64,000 nucleotides of DNA from Sugiyamaella lignohabitans (lineage: Eukaryota > Ascomycota > Dipodascomycetes > Dipodascales > Trichomonascaceae): positions 1,178,001 to 1,242,000 of the forward strand of contig NC_031671.1 in NCBI RefSeq assembly GCF_001640025.1. Direction: 5' to 3'. The stretch's first letter is position 1, and every line of letters begins with the position of its first letter. The notes under the pieces were generated by a model. It was not told the origin of the DNA. It saw nothing but the letters and a program-made list of their open reading frames with translations, and ran no database searches. Shown here piece after piece: positions 20,660 through 30,327 of the stretch. The position numbers and the translations under genes are program-made.

Positions 20660-22927
20660 ATGGTCAACCCGAATCTGCCACCGCCTCCTCAGGGGTCGTA
20701 CTACCCACTGGACTCTGACGCCAATTCGCCTTATAACCCGTTCAACTCGGAGACTCATAGTTTAGCATCAGATATGTCGGAAAATGTTCTCCACAGCGGA
20801 TCGGGCGGGTCGAGTGCGAATCTGGCACTCAACTCGTCATCGTCGCGAGCCGCTCCTCAACAGGTGATTCGTGACTATGGTGACGAGTACGACGACGAGT
20901 ATGACGAGTCAAATGGTGGCGCGAATCGCGGTATTACCCAGAATTATAATACACCTCCAGCAGTGCCTCCTCATCGTCCTATGGCTACTGCCAATTCTAC
21001 AGGCAGTAGTTCATCGTCGTCGCAGGGATATCCCACAGGAAACGGCACGGGATCTAATAACGGCTACCACCAGCCTCCACACAATGGCATGGGTGCTACA
21101 CCTTTGTCACGAAACTCTTCGGGCTCGTTTATTGCAATGGGCTCGTCGGAATTCGACCGATATCCACATAGAATTTCGTCTGCCGCTCCGTCTATAAACT
21201 CGGCATCGGGAGCTCCTTTACTTCGTCAACAGTATGGAGGAGTTGGACCGGCAGGTTCATTACATCCACAATCGGCTGGACACTACGGTCCAGGAATGCG
21301 CAATTCGACCATGTCAGACCGATCAGGGTCGTCGGAAACTTCGTCTATGGAACACGATTATTCTGGTAATAATCCGTTTGTAGTGAATGCGGATTTCTCG
21401 CCTTTTGGAGGCTATCCAGCCAGTTCGTTTCCTCTTCATCTCGACGAAAAAGAAGCCGATGACTATCTCCACAATCCAGACCCCATTCTCGATGAAAAAT
21501 ATAATAGAAAGTGCCAGAAAATGGACAAACGAGGCTGGGGATCGGTCGGTGGTCTGCTGTGTCTGTTGATTGGAGGTATTTGTTTGTTTATTGTATATCC
21601 AGTATTGACATATTCCGGAGTCAGTATTCAAAAACCAGCAGTTACAACCCAAGTTTTCGAGGTGTTGACGAATTATGAATATTCACATTTGCAGGCACTT
21701 CGAACTAATCTGGTTGATAAAGATACTCCACAGGATGCCATGACACGAACAGCTAAAGATGGCAGTCAATGGCAACTGGTGTTTTCTGACGAGTTTAATG
21801 TGGAAGGACGGACGTTTTATGATGGAGACGACCAGTTCTGGACTGCTCCCGACTTTAACTATGCTGCTACTCAGGATCTTGAATGGTATAGTCCCGATGC
21901 TGCTACTACTGCTAATGGAACTCTTGTGATTACACTTGACGCATTCAAGAACCACAATCTGTTTTACCGTTCGGGAATGTTACAATCATGGAATAAGTTT
22001 TGTTTCACTCAAGGTATGCTTGAAGTGTCGGTACTGTTACCAGGTCATGGAACCACTCCTGGTTTATGGCCCGGTGTATGGACTCTGGGTAATTTGGCTA
22101 GAGCTGGTTATTCCGCTACTTCAGAAGGAGTCTGGCCTTATGGATATAACTCATGTGATGCAGGCATCACTCCTAATCAATCGTCGACCGACGGAATCTC
22201 ATATTTACCAGGTCAACGGTTGAACTCGTGTACATGTCCTGGACACGACCATCCTAATGAAGGAACCGGTCGTGGAGCTCCTGAAATCGATGCTATTGAA
22301 GGTACGGTTGTCAGTAACCCTGATAACGGAGTGGCGTCTCAGTCGTTACAATTGGCTCCTTTTGATATCTGGTACATGCCCAATTACGACTTTATTGAGA
22401 TCCATAACAAGTCCATTACTGCCATGAACACGTATGCCGGAGGTCCTTTCCAACAAGCCATTTCCGGTACCACCATGTTGAACACAGATTGGTATGAGTT
22501 TGGCGGTGCTAACAACTATCAATCGTACGGATTCGAGTATCTCAACGACGATGTCAATGGATATATTCGTTGGTATGTGGGTCATACTCCTACATATACA
22601 CTTTACGCACCGGCCATTGGACCCAATGGTAATGTGGGAGCACGACAGATCAGTAAAGAGCCTATGTCCATTATCCTCAATCTGGGTATCTCCAACTCAT
22701 GGACCTATATCGCTTGGAACGATCTTGTGTGGCCCAGTCACATGCGTATTGATTATGTGCGCCTGTACCAACCTTCGGACCAAGTCTCACTGACTTGCGA
22801 CCCACCAGACTACCCGACCTACGACTACATCCAGGACCATCTCAACGCCTACTCCAACCCCAACCTGACCTCATGGAACATGGCCGGCTACGCATTCCCT
22901 CCCAACAAACTCACCGGCAACTGTTAA
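20660..22927 (+). CDS. KRE6: beta-1,6-glucan synthesis protein, GH16 family (KRE6/SKN1)
   Basis: 755 aa from the ATG at 20660. The frame is open further up, but only from a GTG. It is a type II membrane protein: a cytosolic Ser/Asn/Pro-rich tail of about 290 residues, then one transmembrane segment (about 296-318, GGLLCLLIGGICLFIVYPVL), then a lumenal GH16-like domain. The glycosidase signature EIDAIE lies at about 542-547, with DEFN and WYSPDA upstream and YVRLYQ near the end. The family is needed for beta-1,6-glucan assembly of the yeast cell wall in the ER/Golgi. KRE6 and SKN1 are close paralogues and cannot be told apart here. Confidence 0.92.
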   Translation: MVNPNLPPPPQGSYYPLDSDANSPYNPFNSETHSLASDMSENVLHSGSGGSSANLALNSSSSRAAPQQVIRDYGDEYDDEYDESNGGANRGITQNYNTPPAVPPHRPMATANSTGSSSSSSQGYPTGNGTGSNNGYHQPPHNGMGATPLSRNSSGSFIAMGSSEFDRYPHRISSAAPSINSASGAPLLRQQYGGVGPAGSLHPQSAGHYGPGMRNSTMSDRSGSSETSSMEHDYSGNNPFVVNADFSPFGGYPASSFPLHLDEKEADDYLHNPDPILDEKYNRKCQKMDKRGWGSVGGLLCLLIGGICLFIVYPVLTYSGVSIQKPAVTTQVFEVLTNYEYSHLQALRTNLVDKDTPQDAMTRTAKDGSQWQLVFSDEFNVEGRTFYDGDDQFWTAPDFNYAATQDLEWYSPDAATTANGTLVITLDAFKNHNLFYRSGMLQSWNKFCFTQGMLEVSVLLPGHGTTPGLWPGVWTLGNLARAGYSATSEGVWPYGYNSCDAGITPNQSSTDGISYLPGQRLNSCTCPGHDHPNEGTGRGAPEIDAIEGTVVSNPDNGVASQSLQLAPFDIWYMPNYDFIEIHNKSITAMNTYAGGPFQQAISGTTMLNTDWYEFGGANNYQSYGFEYLNDDVNGYIRWYVGHTPTYTLYAPAIGPNGNVGARQISKEPMSIILNLGISNSWTYIAWNDLVWPSHMRIDYVRLYQPSDQVSLTCDPPDYPTYDYIQDHLNAYSNPNLTSWNMAGYAFPPNKLTGNC

Positions 22928-23628
22928 TAAATCCGCTCACCCTTCACCGCGTCACCCACTTACCAATCCACCAACAAAATCACACACAATTCATCAACCA
23001 TTTACTTACCAACAACTCACACCCCCATACCTGGCATTAGATCCATCCTGTACCTGGCATCATAAATATATTCTTATATTTGTTCTATATAAATACATTT
23101 CGTACACAACCTCACCCACCCTACCTTCGGTTTCACCTCCGGGGCTACATCCGGAGTCCAGTCTTGCCTCCGGCGGCTGGGGCTCCGCCCCAGACCCTGG
23201 TTGTGCTCGCTTCGCGAGCTGGCGCCGGGCCCGGAGCTATTCCCGGTAAAACCAGATGGTGGAAATACGGCCCGGGCACTATCTCCGGCGAGACACTGAC
23301 CGGGTCGTAGTCACTTCGCGAGCGGTTTCGCGGGACGGAGGCTGCCTCCGGCGGGGGCCATTTCCGGCTGGGCTCTACTCACTACACTAACGCACCCACA
23401 TCCCAGACCCCTCCCTCTGGTCCCCCAAGCCCACCAGACACCCCACGCCCGACTCGAGCGAAGCGAGAGGAGCAACCAGGGTCTGGGGCGGAGCCCCAGC
23501 CGCCGGAGGCAGACCCCACCCCCTGAGCACCAGTGCGGCTGTGCAAGTTCACCGGATTAGTAAGAAATGTTTGCGAGTGGAGACGTGATTTCATGTTGGA
23601 AAGTGCGAACTGGTAATTTGAATTTACA
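22928..23628. other. intergenic between KRE6 and NFU1
   Basis: CA-rich 3' region of KRE6 followed by GC elements and a degenerate GC fragment near 23340. No gene seen. Confidence 0.6.
23165..23511. repeat. GC double-hairpin pair, widely spaced
   Basis: F at 23165-23219 with the GCTCGC/GCGAGC tip, and R at 23450-23511 with the CTCGAGTCG tip. The 230-nt spacer contains partial element fragments. Confidence 0.85.
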
Positions 23629-24486
23629 ATGTACAGAGTTCAGAGACTGAATCGTTTGGTACAAACTGTTTCCGGAGTGGCATCCCTGGCTGGTTCGACT
23701 GGTTTGAGGACGGCAGCTGGTGCTGGTGGTCGGTGCTATTACCACCGCCCGGCGGTGATGGGATCCAGGTTACAAGCGACTAAATCGAGGTTCGTGCCTC
23801 TGGTATCGTCGAGGTCCATGTATATTCAGACGTCGGCGACCCCTAATGACGATGCACTTAAATTTTTACCGTCACAGGAAGTTCTTGGAGACGGTGCTCG
23901 TACGATTGAGTACTTATCAGGTCGAGACGCACATTCGTCGCCACTGGCTCGTAAACTATTTGCAGTTGATGGAGTAAGATCAGTGATGTTTGGTCCTGAT
24001 TTCATTACCGTTGAAAAGGACCCGGAATCCAACTGGATCTATCTCAAGCCCGAGATCTTTTCACTGCTGACTGAACATTTATCGGCAGGAGGGCCAGTGG
24101 TTCTTGAGGGTACAGAGGCTGCTTCTGATACCTTGCCCTCAGAAGAAGATTCGGAAGTAGTAAGCATGATTAAAGAGCTCATTGACACGCGGATCCGACC
24201 GGCTATTCAAGAAGACGGTGGAGATCTCGAGTACCGCGGGTTCACGGACGACGGTATTGTCCAACTCAAACTGCGAGGTGCCTGTCGGTCGTGTGACTCG
24301 TCTTCTGTCACTCTAAAGAACGGTATAGAGTCCATGCTCATGCACTACGTCGAAGAAGTCACCGGAGTCGAACAAGTGCTCGACCCCGAAGAAGAGGTTT
24401 CCCTCAAAGAGTTCGACAAGCTCGAGAAAAAGCTCGAAGCCGCCAAACAATCGGCCCCCGAAGACCAAATGGCCCCCTCCCTCTAA
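23629..24486 (+). CDS. NFU1: mitochondrial Fe-S cluster carrier NFU1
   Basis: 285 aa. The N-terminus MYRVQRLNRLVQTVSGVASL is a basic presequence, and a second Arg-rich stretch ends near SSRSMYIQTSA, where the mature protein should begin (about residue 65). The Nfu N-terminal domain follows (about 70-160, with FAVDGVRSVMFGPDFITVEK). The C-terminal NifU-like domain (about 180-260) carries the cluster-binding C219-X2-C222 in LRGACRSCDSSSVTLKNGIE. NFU1 delivers 4Fe-4S clusters to mitochondrial targets such as lipoyl synthase and aconitase-type enzymes. Intronless. A short charged tail follows the domain. Confidence 0.95.
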   Translation: MYRVQRLNRLVQTVSGVASLAGSTGLRTAAGAGGRCYYHRPAVMGSRLQATKSRFVPLVSSRSMYIQTSATPNDDALKFLPSQEVLGDGARTIEYLSGRDAHSSPLARKLFAVDGVRSVMFGPDFITVEKDPESNWIYLKPEIFSLLTEHLSAGGPVVLEGTEAASDTLPSEEDSEVVSMIKELIDTRIRPAIQEDGGDLEYRGFTDDGIVQLKLRGACRSCDSSSVTLKNGIESMLMHYVEEVTGVEQVLDPEEEVSLKEFDKLEKKLEAAKQSAPEDQMAPSL

Positions 24487-24550
24487 CCACCCTCGCCATT
24501 CCCACTCTTTTGTATATATTTAATTGACCCATTTACACACCCTGACACTT

Positions 24551-24938
24551 TGCCTCCGGCGGCTGGGGCTCCGCCCCAGACCCTGGTTGCTCCTGCTCCG
24601 CAGGAGATACCGGCCCCTCGCCTGCTGCCTCCGGCGGCTGGGGCTCCGCCCCAGACCCTGGTGGCTCCTGCTTCGCAGGAGATACCAGATTCTACGACTC
24701 AAGTGAAGCGAGATAAGCCATAGAAATAGGAATCTGGGAGGCACGTTCTCCGGAGATAGCGGAGATCGCGGCCGTAACGACTCGAGCGAAGCGAGAGGAG
24801 AAACCCGGGTCTGGGGCGGAGCCCCAGCCGCCGGAGGCAGCAGGGGACCCGGAGATAGCGGGAATTGTGGGCGTAACGACTCGAGCGAAGCGAGAGGAGC
24901 AACCCGGGTCTGGGGCGGAGCCCCAGCCGCCGGAGACA
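24551..24938. repeat. GC double-hairpin cluster F-F-(partial)-R-R
   Basis: F at 24551-24606 and 24626-24681, a truncated R tip near 24696-24720, then R at 24778-24839 and 24877-24938. The cluster lies between the convergent NFU1 and PAB1 stop codons, so each gene meets forward-sense copies first. Confidence 0.85.
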
Positions 24939-25032
24939 GCGAGGACCCCCCGGAGAAGCCCCGGAGCAGAGAAAAGAGGAGTGGTATTAACGATTGACGC
25001 TACAGACTCTATTAGCAGATTCTATTGCCGTT

Positions 25033-27888
25033 TTATGCAGACGAGTCGAGAGGGGAGGCCGAGGTTTTGATGAAGTCGTCGTAAGCCTCGTAGGCCTGTT
25101 GGATGCGGCGGTTGAGGATGGGGTGGTCGTCGACCCATTTTAGGAGCTCGGCTTTGTCTTGCTCGAGCAGCATGCCGGTGATTTTGCCGGCGAGCTGGGT
25201 GTCACCGTGGATCAGGGGGTGGTTGAGCGCGTGGGGGTAGATGGCCTCGCCAATGACCTGGTTCTCGGCTTCGGGAGTAGCAGCAGAGGCAATGGCTGCT
25301 GACAGCGAGGACCCGTAAAGCTCGCGTTGTTGGTTCGAACGGGAGTACTTGTTACGCGAGTGGCTGGAATTGGACGATGCGGTGGATGATGCTGGCGAGG
25401 TGTTTTGACTGTTGGGGTACTTGTTATTGCCATTGATTTTCAGTCCCGTTGGGTTACGACTGGTGTTGTTCGAAGAGGAGTTGGTGGTAGTGGTGTTGTG
25501 GTTATTGCCGTTGGAGATGCTAGGACCACCAGCTCCATTGCTGCCGTTTGATCTGTATCCGAGAGGAGTTGAGCTGCGGGACCGGTTGACAGATGGAGGA
25601 GTTCCAGGAGGATAGCCAAAGTTGGCATTTGGACCGGCAGGACCGCCAAGTGAACCATATTGCGAGACAGAACCAGGTAAGCCGGTGGGAGGAATGCCAG
25701 CAGGAAGACCCATGGGTGAAGCAGCTCCATTGGCATTGACAGCAGCAGCAGCAGCGGCAGCTAATGGGTAGTAAAATGGCGGAAGAGGGTTGAACTGACG
25801 TTGGTTAAGACCAGCAGACACATTTGGAGGTTGACCCTGCTGTTGCTGCTGGAGATGAGCCAGTTGTTGTTGGTGATGGTGATGGTGATGCTGTTGATGA
25901 GGATGAGGGCCAGATCCTCCAGCAGCAGCGGCAGCTGCTGCTGCAGCTACAGCAGCTGCCATAGGCATGAAAGGTAATTGACCAGCAGCAGCCATTTGGT
26001 TATGCAGTTGGGTTTGAATCTGACTGGGATGAAGCTGACCTGGCAACTGATGACCGGCAAAATGGCCTGGTAAGTACCCGAACTGACCAGGACCACCTGG
26101 ACCAAGAGGTGGAAGATACATCATTTTGTTACGAGTATCTTTTCTCATTGCCAGAGCAACATAAAGACGGTTTCCCTGGAAGATTTGGTCGTGCATGGCA
26201 TTAATAGCATCTTGAGCTTCCTGAGGGTTCGAGTAGCATACAAAGCCAAAGCCTCGAGATTCGCCAGTATCATCAGTCATAATTTTGGCCGAAGTGATGG
26301 TTCCGAATTTGGAAAATGCATTTTTAAGACCTTCATCGTCAAGAGACTTGTTCAAATACTTGACATAGAGGTTAACACCTTGATAGTGTTTTTGTGATGA
26401 AGATGGAGACAACAAGTCGTTTTGTGCCGAAGCAGCTGCTAACATATTAGCAGCCTGTTCACGACGAAGTTCTTCTTCACGTTCATACTTTTTTTGGGCT
26501 CTATTTACATAGATGAGCCGGTTATGAAACAAAGTATCATTAAGCTCTTCCATAGCTTTGACAGCTTGATCATGAGTTTTAAAATTGACAAACCCGAAAC
26601 CACGGCATGAACCGTCATTATTCAAAGGAAGTGAGATGGAGTCGATTTCGCCATATTGAGCGAAAAGCGATCTAAACTCGGGCTCCGTGACTTGAGAGTC
26701 GATATTTTTAACAAACACGTTGGTGAAAGTCTGGTTTAATCTGTTCAACCGCTCGCATTTAGGAACATGGAACCCGACATAGACCTCACGATCGTTCATG
26801 AGTACGCCATTCATGCGATCAATAGCATCCTGAGCAGCTTCCCGACTCTCAAAAGACACATATGCAAAGCCTTTGGGAATGCCATACTCGTCAGTGGCTA
26901 CTTTGCACGACACAATCTTGCCAAACACAGAAAACGTTTCGTAAAGAGCGGCAGACGTGATTGAAGGGTCGAGGTTTTTTATGAATATATTGCTGTCCGA
27001 GGTAGGAGTTGAAGAAGCTTGGCGAGTTGGTGGATTCGAGCTGGTGCTACCAGACTGTGAAACAGTTTCGCCTGAAGATCCAGAGGTCTCAGCAGTACCA
27101 GAAGCAGAATCAGTAGTACCAGTAGCAGCAGTGGCACCAGCAGCACCACTAGCTGTAGCAGAAGAAGCACCCTGGATAGACGGAGTATTCGCCAGACTCT
27201 TGGCAGCATTTTCATGCCGTTTGGCAGGGTCTCTTTGGAACGGGAGAACCTTGCAAGCCCTGTTTTTAATAATAATTTTATGGCCGAGATCGACATCGCG
27301 AAGGGCATTTTGAGCATACTCGGCCATGGTATAATTGACAAACGCATACCCGAGCGACCGCTTGGTGTAGTTGTCTTTCATGACACGGATGGATTTGATG
27401 GTGCCGTAGATAGAAAACACTTTGAACAGATGAGCCTCGCTAACGAGCGGGTCCAAATCACGCACATACAGCGTGCAGTTCTCGGGGGACAGCGATTGTG
27501 GAGAAGAGTTCTTGCTGGCAGGTTGGTTTGCCAAGTTAGGAGTCGTTGGGCCACTAGCAGCAGAAGTATCAGTAGTAGCATCTGAAGTAGCAGTAGCACC
27601 AGTAGTAGCATCTGAAGTAGTAACATCTGAAGTAGCAGATGAATGATTAGCATCCAGATTCAACCGTTTGACACCACTTTCGACCTCAACGACACCAGCA
27701 GTAGCCTGATCTGACACAACAGAAGCACCACTGCCATTGGCACCGCCATTGGCACCGTCATTGACATCATTCGAGCCATTGACACCACTGGCATTCGTCT
27801 TAACACCAGCAGAACCATCCGACGTCGAGGCCGAAGCCGAAGCCGAACCACTGCCGGACTGCTGGTTATGATTCAGTTCAGTGGTCAT
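25033..27888 (-). CDS. PAB1: poly(A)-binding protein with extended linkers
   Basis: About 951 aa from the ATG at 27888; upstream frame extends only from a TTG. S. cerevisiae Pab1 has 577. Four RRMs are clear: RRM1 about 138-215 (RSLGYAFVNY), RRM2 (KGFAYVSF), RRM3 (RGFGFVNF) and RRM4 (RGFGFVCY). The C-terminal MLLE/PABC domain has KITGMLLEQD near residue 900. Extra length comes from a 137-residue Ser/Thr/Ala/Asn N-terminus, an insertion of about 70 low-complexity residues between RRM1 and RRM2, and a long Ala/Gln/His/Asn linker before MLLE. The family coats mRNA poly(A) tails and binds eIF4G and deadenylation factors. No introns. It is convergent with NFU1. Confidence 0.92.
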   Translation of the reverse strand: MTTELNHNQQSGSGSASASASTSDGSAGVKTNASGVNGSNDVNDGANGGANGSGASVVSDQATAGVVEVESGVKRLNLDANHSSATSDVTTSDATTGATATSDATTDTSAASGPTTPNLANQPASKNSSPQSLSPENCTLYVRDLDPLVSEAHLFKVFSIYGTIKSIRVMKDNYTKRSLGYAFVNYTMAEYAQNALRDVDLGHKIIIKNRACKVLPFQRDPAKRHENAAKSLANTPSIQGASSATASGAAGATAATGTTDSASGTAETSGSSGETVSQSGSTSSNPPTRQASSTPTSDSNIFIKNLDPSITSAALYETFSVFGKIVSCKVATDEYGIPKGFAYVSFESREAAQDAIDRMNGVLMNDREVYVGFHVPKCERLNRLNQTFTNVFVKNIDSQVTEPEFRSLFAQYGEIDSISLPLNNDGSCRGFGFVNFKTHDQAVKAMEELNDTLFHNRLIYVNRAQKKYEREEELRREQAANMLAAASAQNDLLSPSSSQKHYQGVNLYVKYLNKSLDDEGLKNAFSKFGTITSAKIMTDDTGESRGFGFVCYSNPQEAQDAINAMHDQIFQGNRLYVALAMRKDTRNKMMYLPPLGPGGPGQFGYLPGHFAGHQLPGQLHPSQIQTQLHNQMAAAGQLPFMPMAAAVAAAAAAAAAGGSGPHPHQQHHHHHHQQQLAHLQQQQQGQPPNVSAGLNQRQFNPLPPFYYPLAAAAAAAVNANGAASPMGLPAGIPPTGLPGSVSQYGSLGGPAGPNANFGYPPGTPPSVNRSRSSTPLGYRSNGSNGAGGPSISNGNNHNTTTTNSSSNNTSRNPTGLKINGNNKYPNSQNTSPASSTASSNSSHSRNKYSRSNQQRELYGSSLSAAIASAATPEAENQVIGEAIYPHALNHPLIHGDTQLAGKITGMLLEQDKAELLKWVDDHPILNRRIQQAYEAYDDFIKTSASPLDSSA

Positions 27889-28739
27889 TACAGAACTGGA
27901 ATTAACAACCGTCAAACGTAATCAGACCAGACCTGACTACAGAATCAATAACAGACCGAGTAACAAAATCAGTAACCGAACCGAGTAACAGAATAACCAC
28001 AACCAAGAGACTCTAATAAAAACTGTCGAATCAGCTTTTAACTTCCTTTCAAACTAAAACAAACAAATGGGCCGAACCAGACCGAGCAATGTATAACTCT
28101 CACTCTCACACTACTGAAACGAGAATCAACTGAACCAACCGAATCTAAAGAATAATAAAAGAAATAAACAACTTTTTAGAAAACAAACTTTTTAAAAGCC
28201 CGACCGTCGAGCCAGTTCCAGTGCCAGTACCAGTACCAGTTACAAAAATTACTAACGAAAAAAGAAGGATGAAACAAGCTAATAAGTTTATATAACAACT
28301 CTAAGCAAGCACCACCGCTGCCGGACCACAATGCAACAGACCGCCGCCAACTGCGAGAGACCGCTGATGTGTTCAAACGAGACCGACCGACCGACTGACC
28401 GGGTTTCTCTACCAAATTCAATTCTCGTATAAAACAATTGCCGACCTGAACTAACTCAAGTGAACAGACCGGATTCTTGTTCTTCTTTTTCTTTTTCGTT
28501 GACCCGAGTTCACTCACAAACTCACTCACTCAATCGTTCACTCAACTGATACAAACTGCGGAAGACACCGAACAAACTGGCCCGGGACCTAATGTTTTCC
28601 TGCCGCTCCTGCTGCTGTTACTGCTGCCGCTGCGGGAACACGCCATGCCACTGGGTCCTCCCACCTCCCAATCCGCCAGGGCGACAGCCGTTGCCGGGCT
28701 GCGGGGGGTGGAAACGGGCCTGTGGGGGGAACCGGGGTC

Positions 28740-28794
28740 AGCCTCCGGCGGCTGGGGCTCCGCCCCAGACCCTGGTTGCTCCTGCTTCGCAGGA
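28740..28794. repeat. GC double-hairpin element, single F
   Basis: F copy with tip CTCCTGC/GCAGGAG, in GC-rich intergenic sequence. Confidence 0.85.
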
Positions 28795-29071
28795 GTTGGC
28801 GGGGCCCGAGTCGAGCGCTGCCCCTCCCGAGGAACCCCCCAGGAGCCCCCTCGAGCTGCCGAATCCAGCTGCGATTGGCAACGTGGGCCGGCCGTGGGCT
28901 GCGACAGGGGCCTCCTGCCGGCGCCGCCAGTTGGGAGTTGGGAGTTTAAACTTGGCCTGCAGGGCCTCCCAGGCTGACAACTGCTGACGGGGTTCGGGCG
29001 GACTGCACTCGAGCTGGGGGGCTCCATTATAAATCGTGTAGTAATCGCGGCTGCTGCCGCCAGCCGGGGGT

Positions 29072-29213
29072 CTGCCTCCGGCGGCTGGGGCTCTGCCCCA
29101 GACCCCGTGGCTCCTCTCGCTTCGCTCGAGTCGGTTTACCCCCGCAATCCCCGCTATCTCCTGCGAAGCAGGAGCAACCAGGGTCTGGGGCGGAGCCCCA
29201 GCCGCCGGAGGCA
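29072..29213. repeat. GC double-hairpin pair
   Basis: F at 29072-29133 and R at 29158-29213, with different tip types in the two partners. Confidence 0.85.
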
Positions 29214-29582
29214 GTCCCCGACCCACAGTTGACCCCGGACTCGGACGGCAAATGCTTGGGCCCCGCCGGATCGTCGCCGGTCGATTCAGGGGTTATCTTT
29301 TACCCACCACGCACGGCCCCGGTTTACCCCTGAGCAGCGATCGAACGGCTGGCTCAGCACCAGCCTCTCGCTCTCTCACGGAACACACTCTCCAGTTCAC
29401 GAACTGCCAAAAACTGACAAACTCCTTCATTTCCATTCTTCAAAAACAGAACTCTGGTCGGGTTCTGCGACCGACCCGCCCGCCAGTGGGCCATAGCCGT
29501 TCAGCCCCGGTTTAAACTTAGGTCCCAACCCCGTTCTGGTGTCTTGCGTTGCACCCCCCTCTTTCACGGGGGGTTGGGGGTG

Positions 29583-29927
29583 TGCCTCCGGCGGCTGGGG
29601 CTCCGCCCCAGACCCTGGTTGCTCCTCTCGCTTCGCTCGAGTCGGGTTGGGGGGGTCGGGTATGAGGATGTTTTTGGACAGACGCCGCCGGAGAACCGCG
29701 ACACCCGACTCGAGCGGAGCGAGAGGAGCAGCCAGGGTCTGGGGCGGAGCCCCAGTCGCAAGAGACATACTGCCAACCCCGAAGAAACGACTCGAGCGGA
29801 GCGAGAGGAGCAGCCAGGGTCTCCGGGGGCGGGAGCCCCAGCCGCCGGAGGCAGGCCCCCAAAAACGACTCGAGCGGAGCGAGAGGAGCAACCCGGGTCT
29901 GGGGCGGAGCCCCAGCCGCCGGAGGCA
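29583..29927. repeat. GC double-hairpin cluster F-R-R-R
   Basis: F at 29583-29644 and R at 29706-29767, 29788-29853 and 29866-29927. The first R copy ends in a diverged GTCGCAAGAGACA, and the second has extra G residues in the first hairpin. Decay thus differs between neighbours. Confidence 0.85.
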
Positions 29928-30327
29928 GATTCGGACCCCGGGTTTTGTAGGTGAGATCGGTTTCAGGGGTTTCCCCTGTAATAACCGGATGTAGAAGTGT
30001 ATGCAGGGACAGATGCAGATCGGTGCAGAGGCGGGTGGAGACAGTGAACGTGTGAGAACCAGGATTTTTTTTCTTTCTTGTGGGTGTGAATTGTACGAGA
30101 ACAGTCAGAAAGATATGTAGCTTTTGAAATGGGAATTTTTTGGTTTGAGAGAGGGAGGATAACTGTTTTAGAGATGGAGGTGGGAGAAGGAGGTCACGGT
30201 CGGGTACGAGATCAAGGCACGGCTAAAATAATTAGGTTCACGAGTTCACGAGATCGCGACAGGCAGCCAGATCAGATGCAACCACAGACATAAATCGCTG
30301 TGTGAAAAACCGGGAAATAAAAATACA

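Larger units (their letters stand above)
27889..30327. other. long divergent intergenic region PAB1 / PSH1-like
   Basis: About 2.4 kb between divergent starts. The PAB1-proximal 600 nt is A-rich on the plus strand with many AAC repeats, as expected for a long leader. The rest holds nine GC elements' worth of repeat clusters and GC-rich spacers. No gene or tRNA recognised. Confidence 0.55.
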
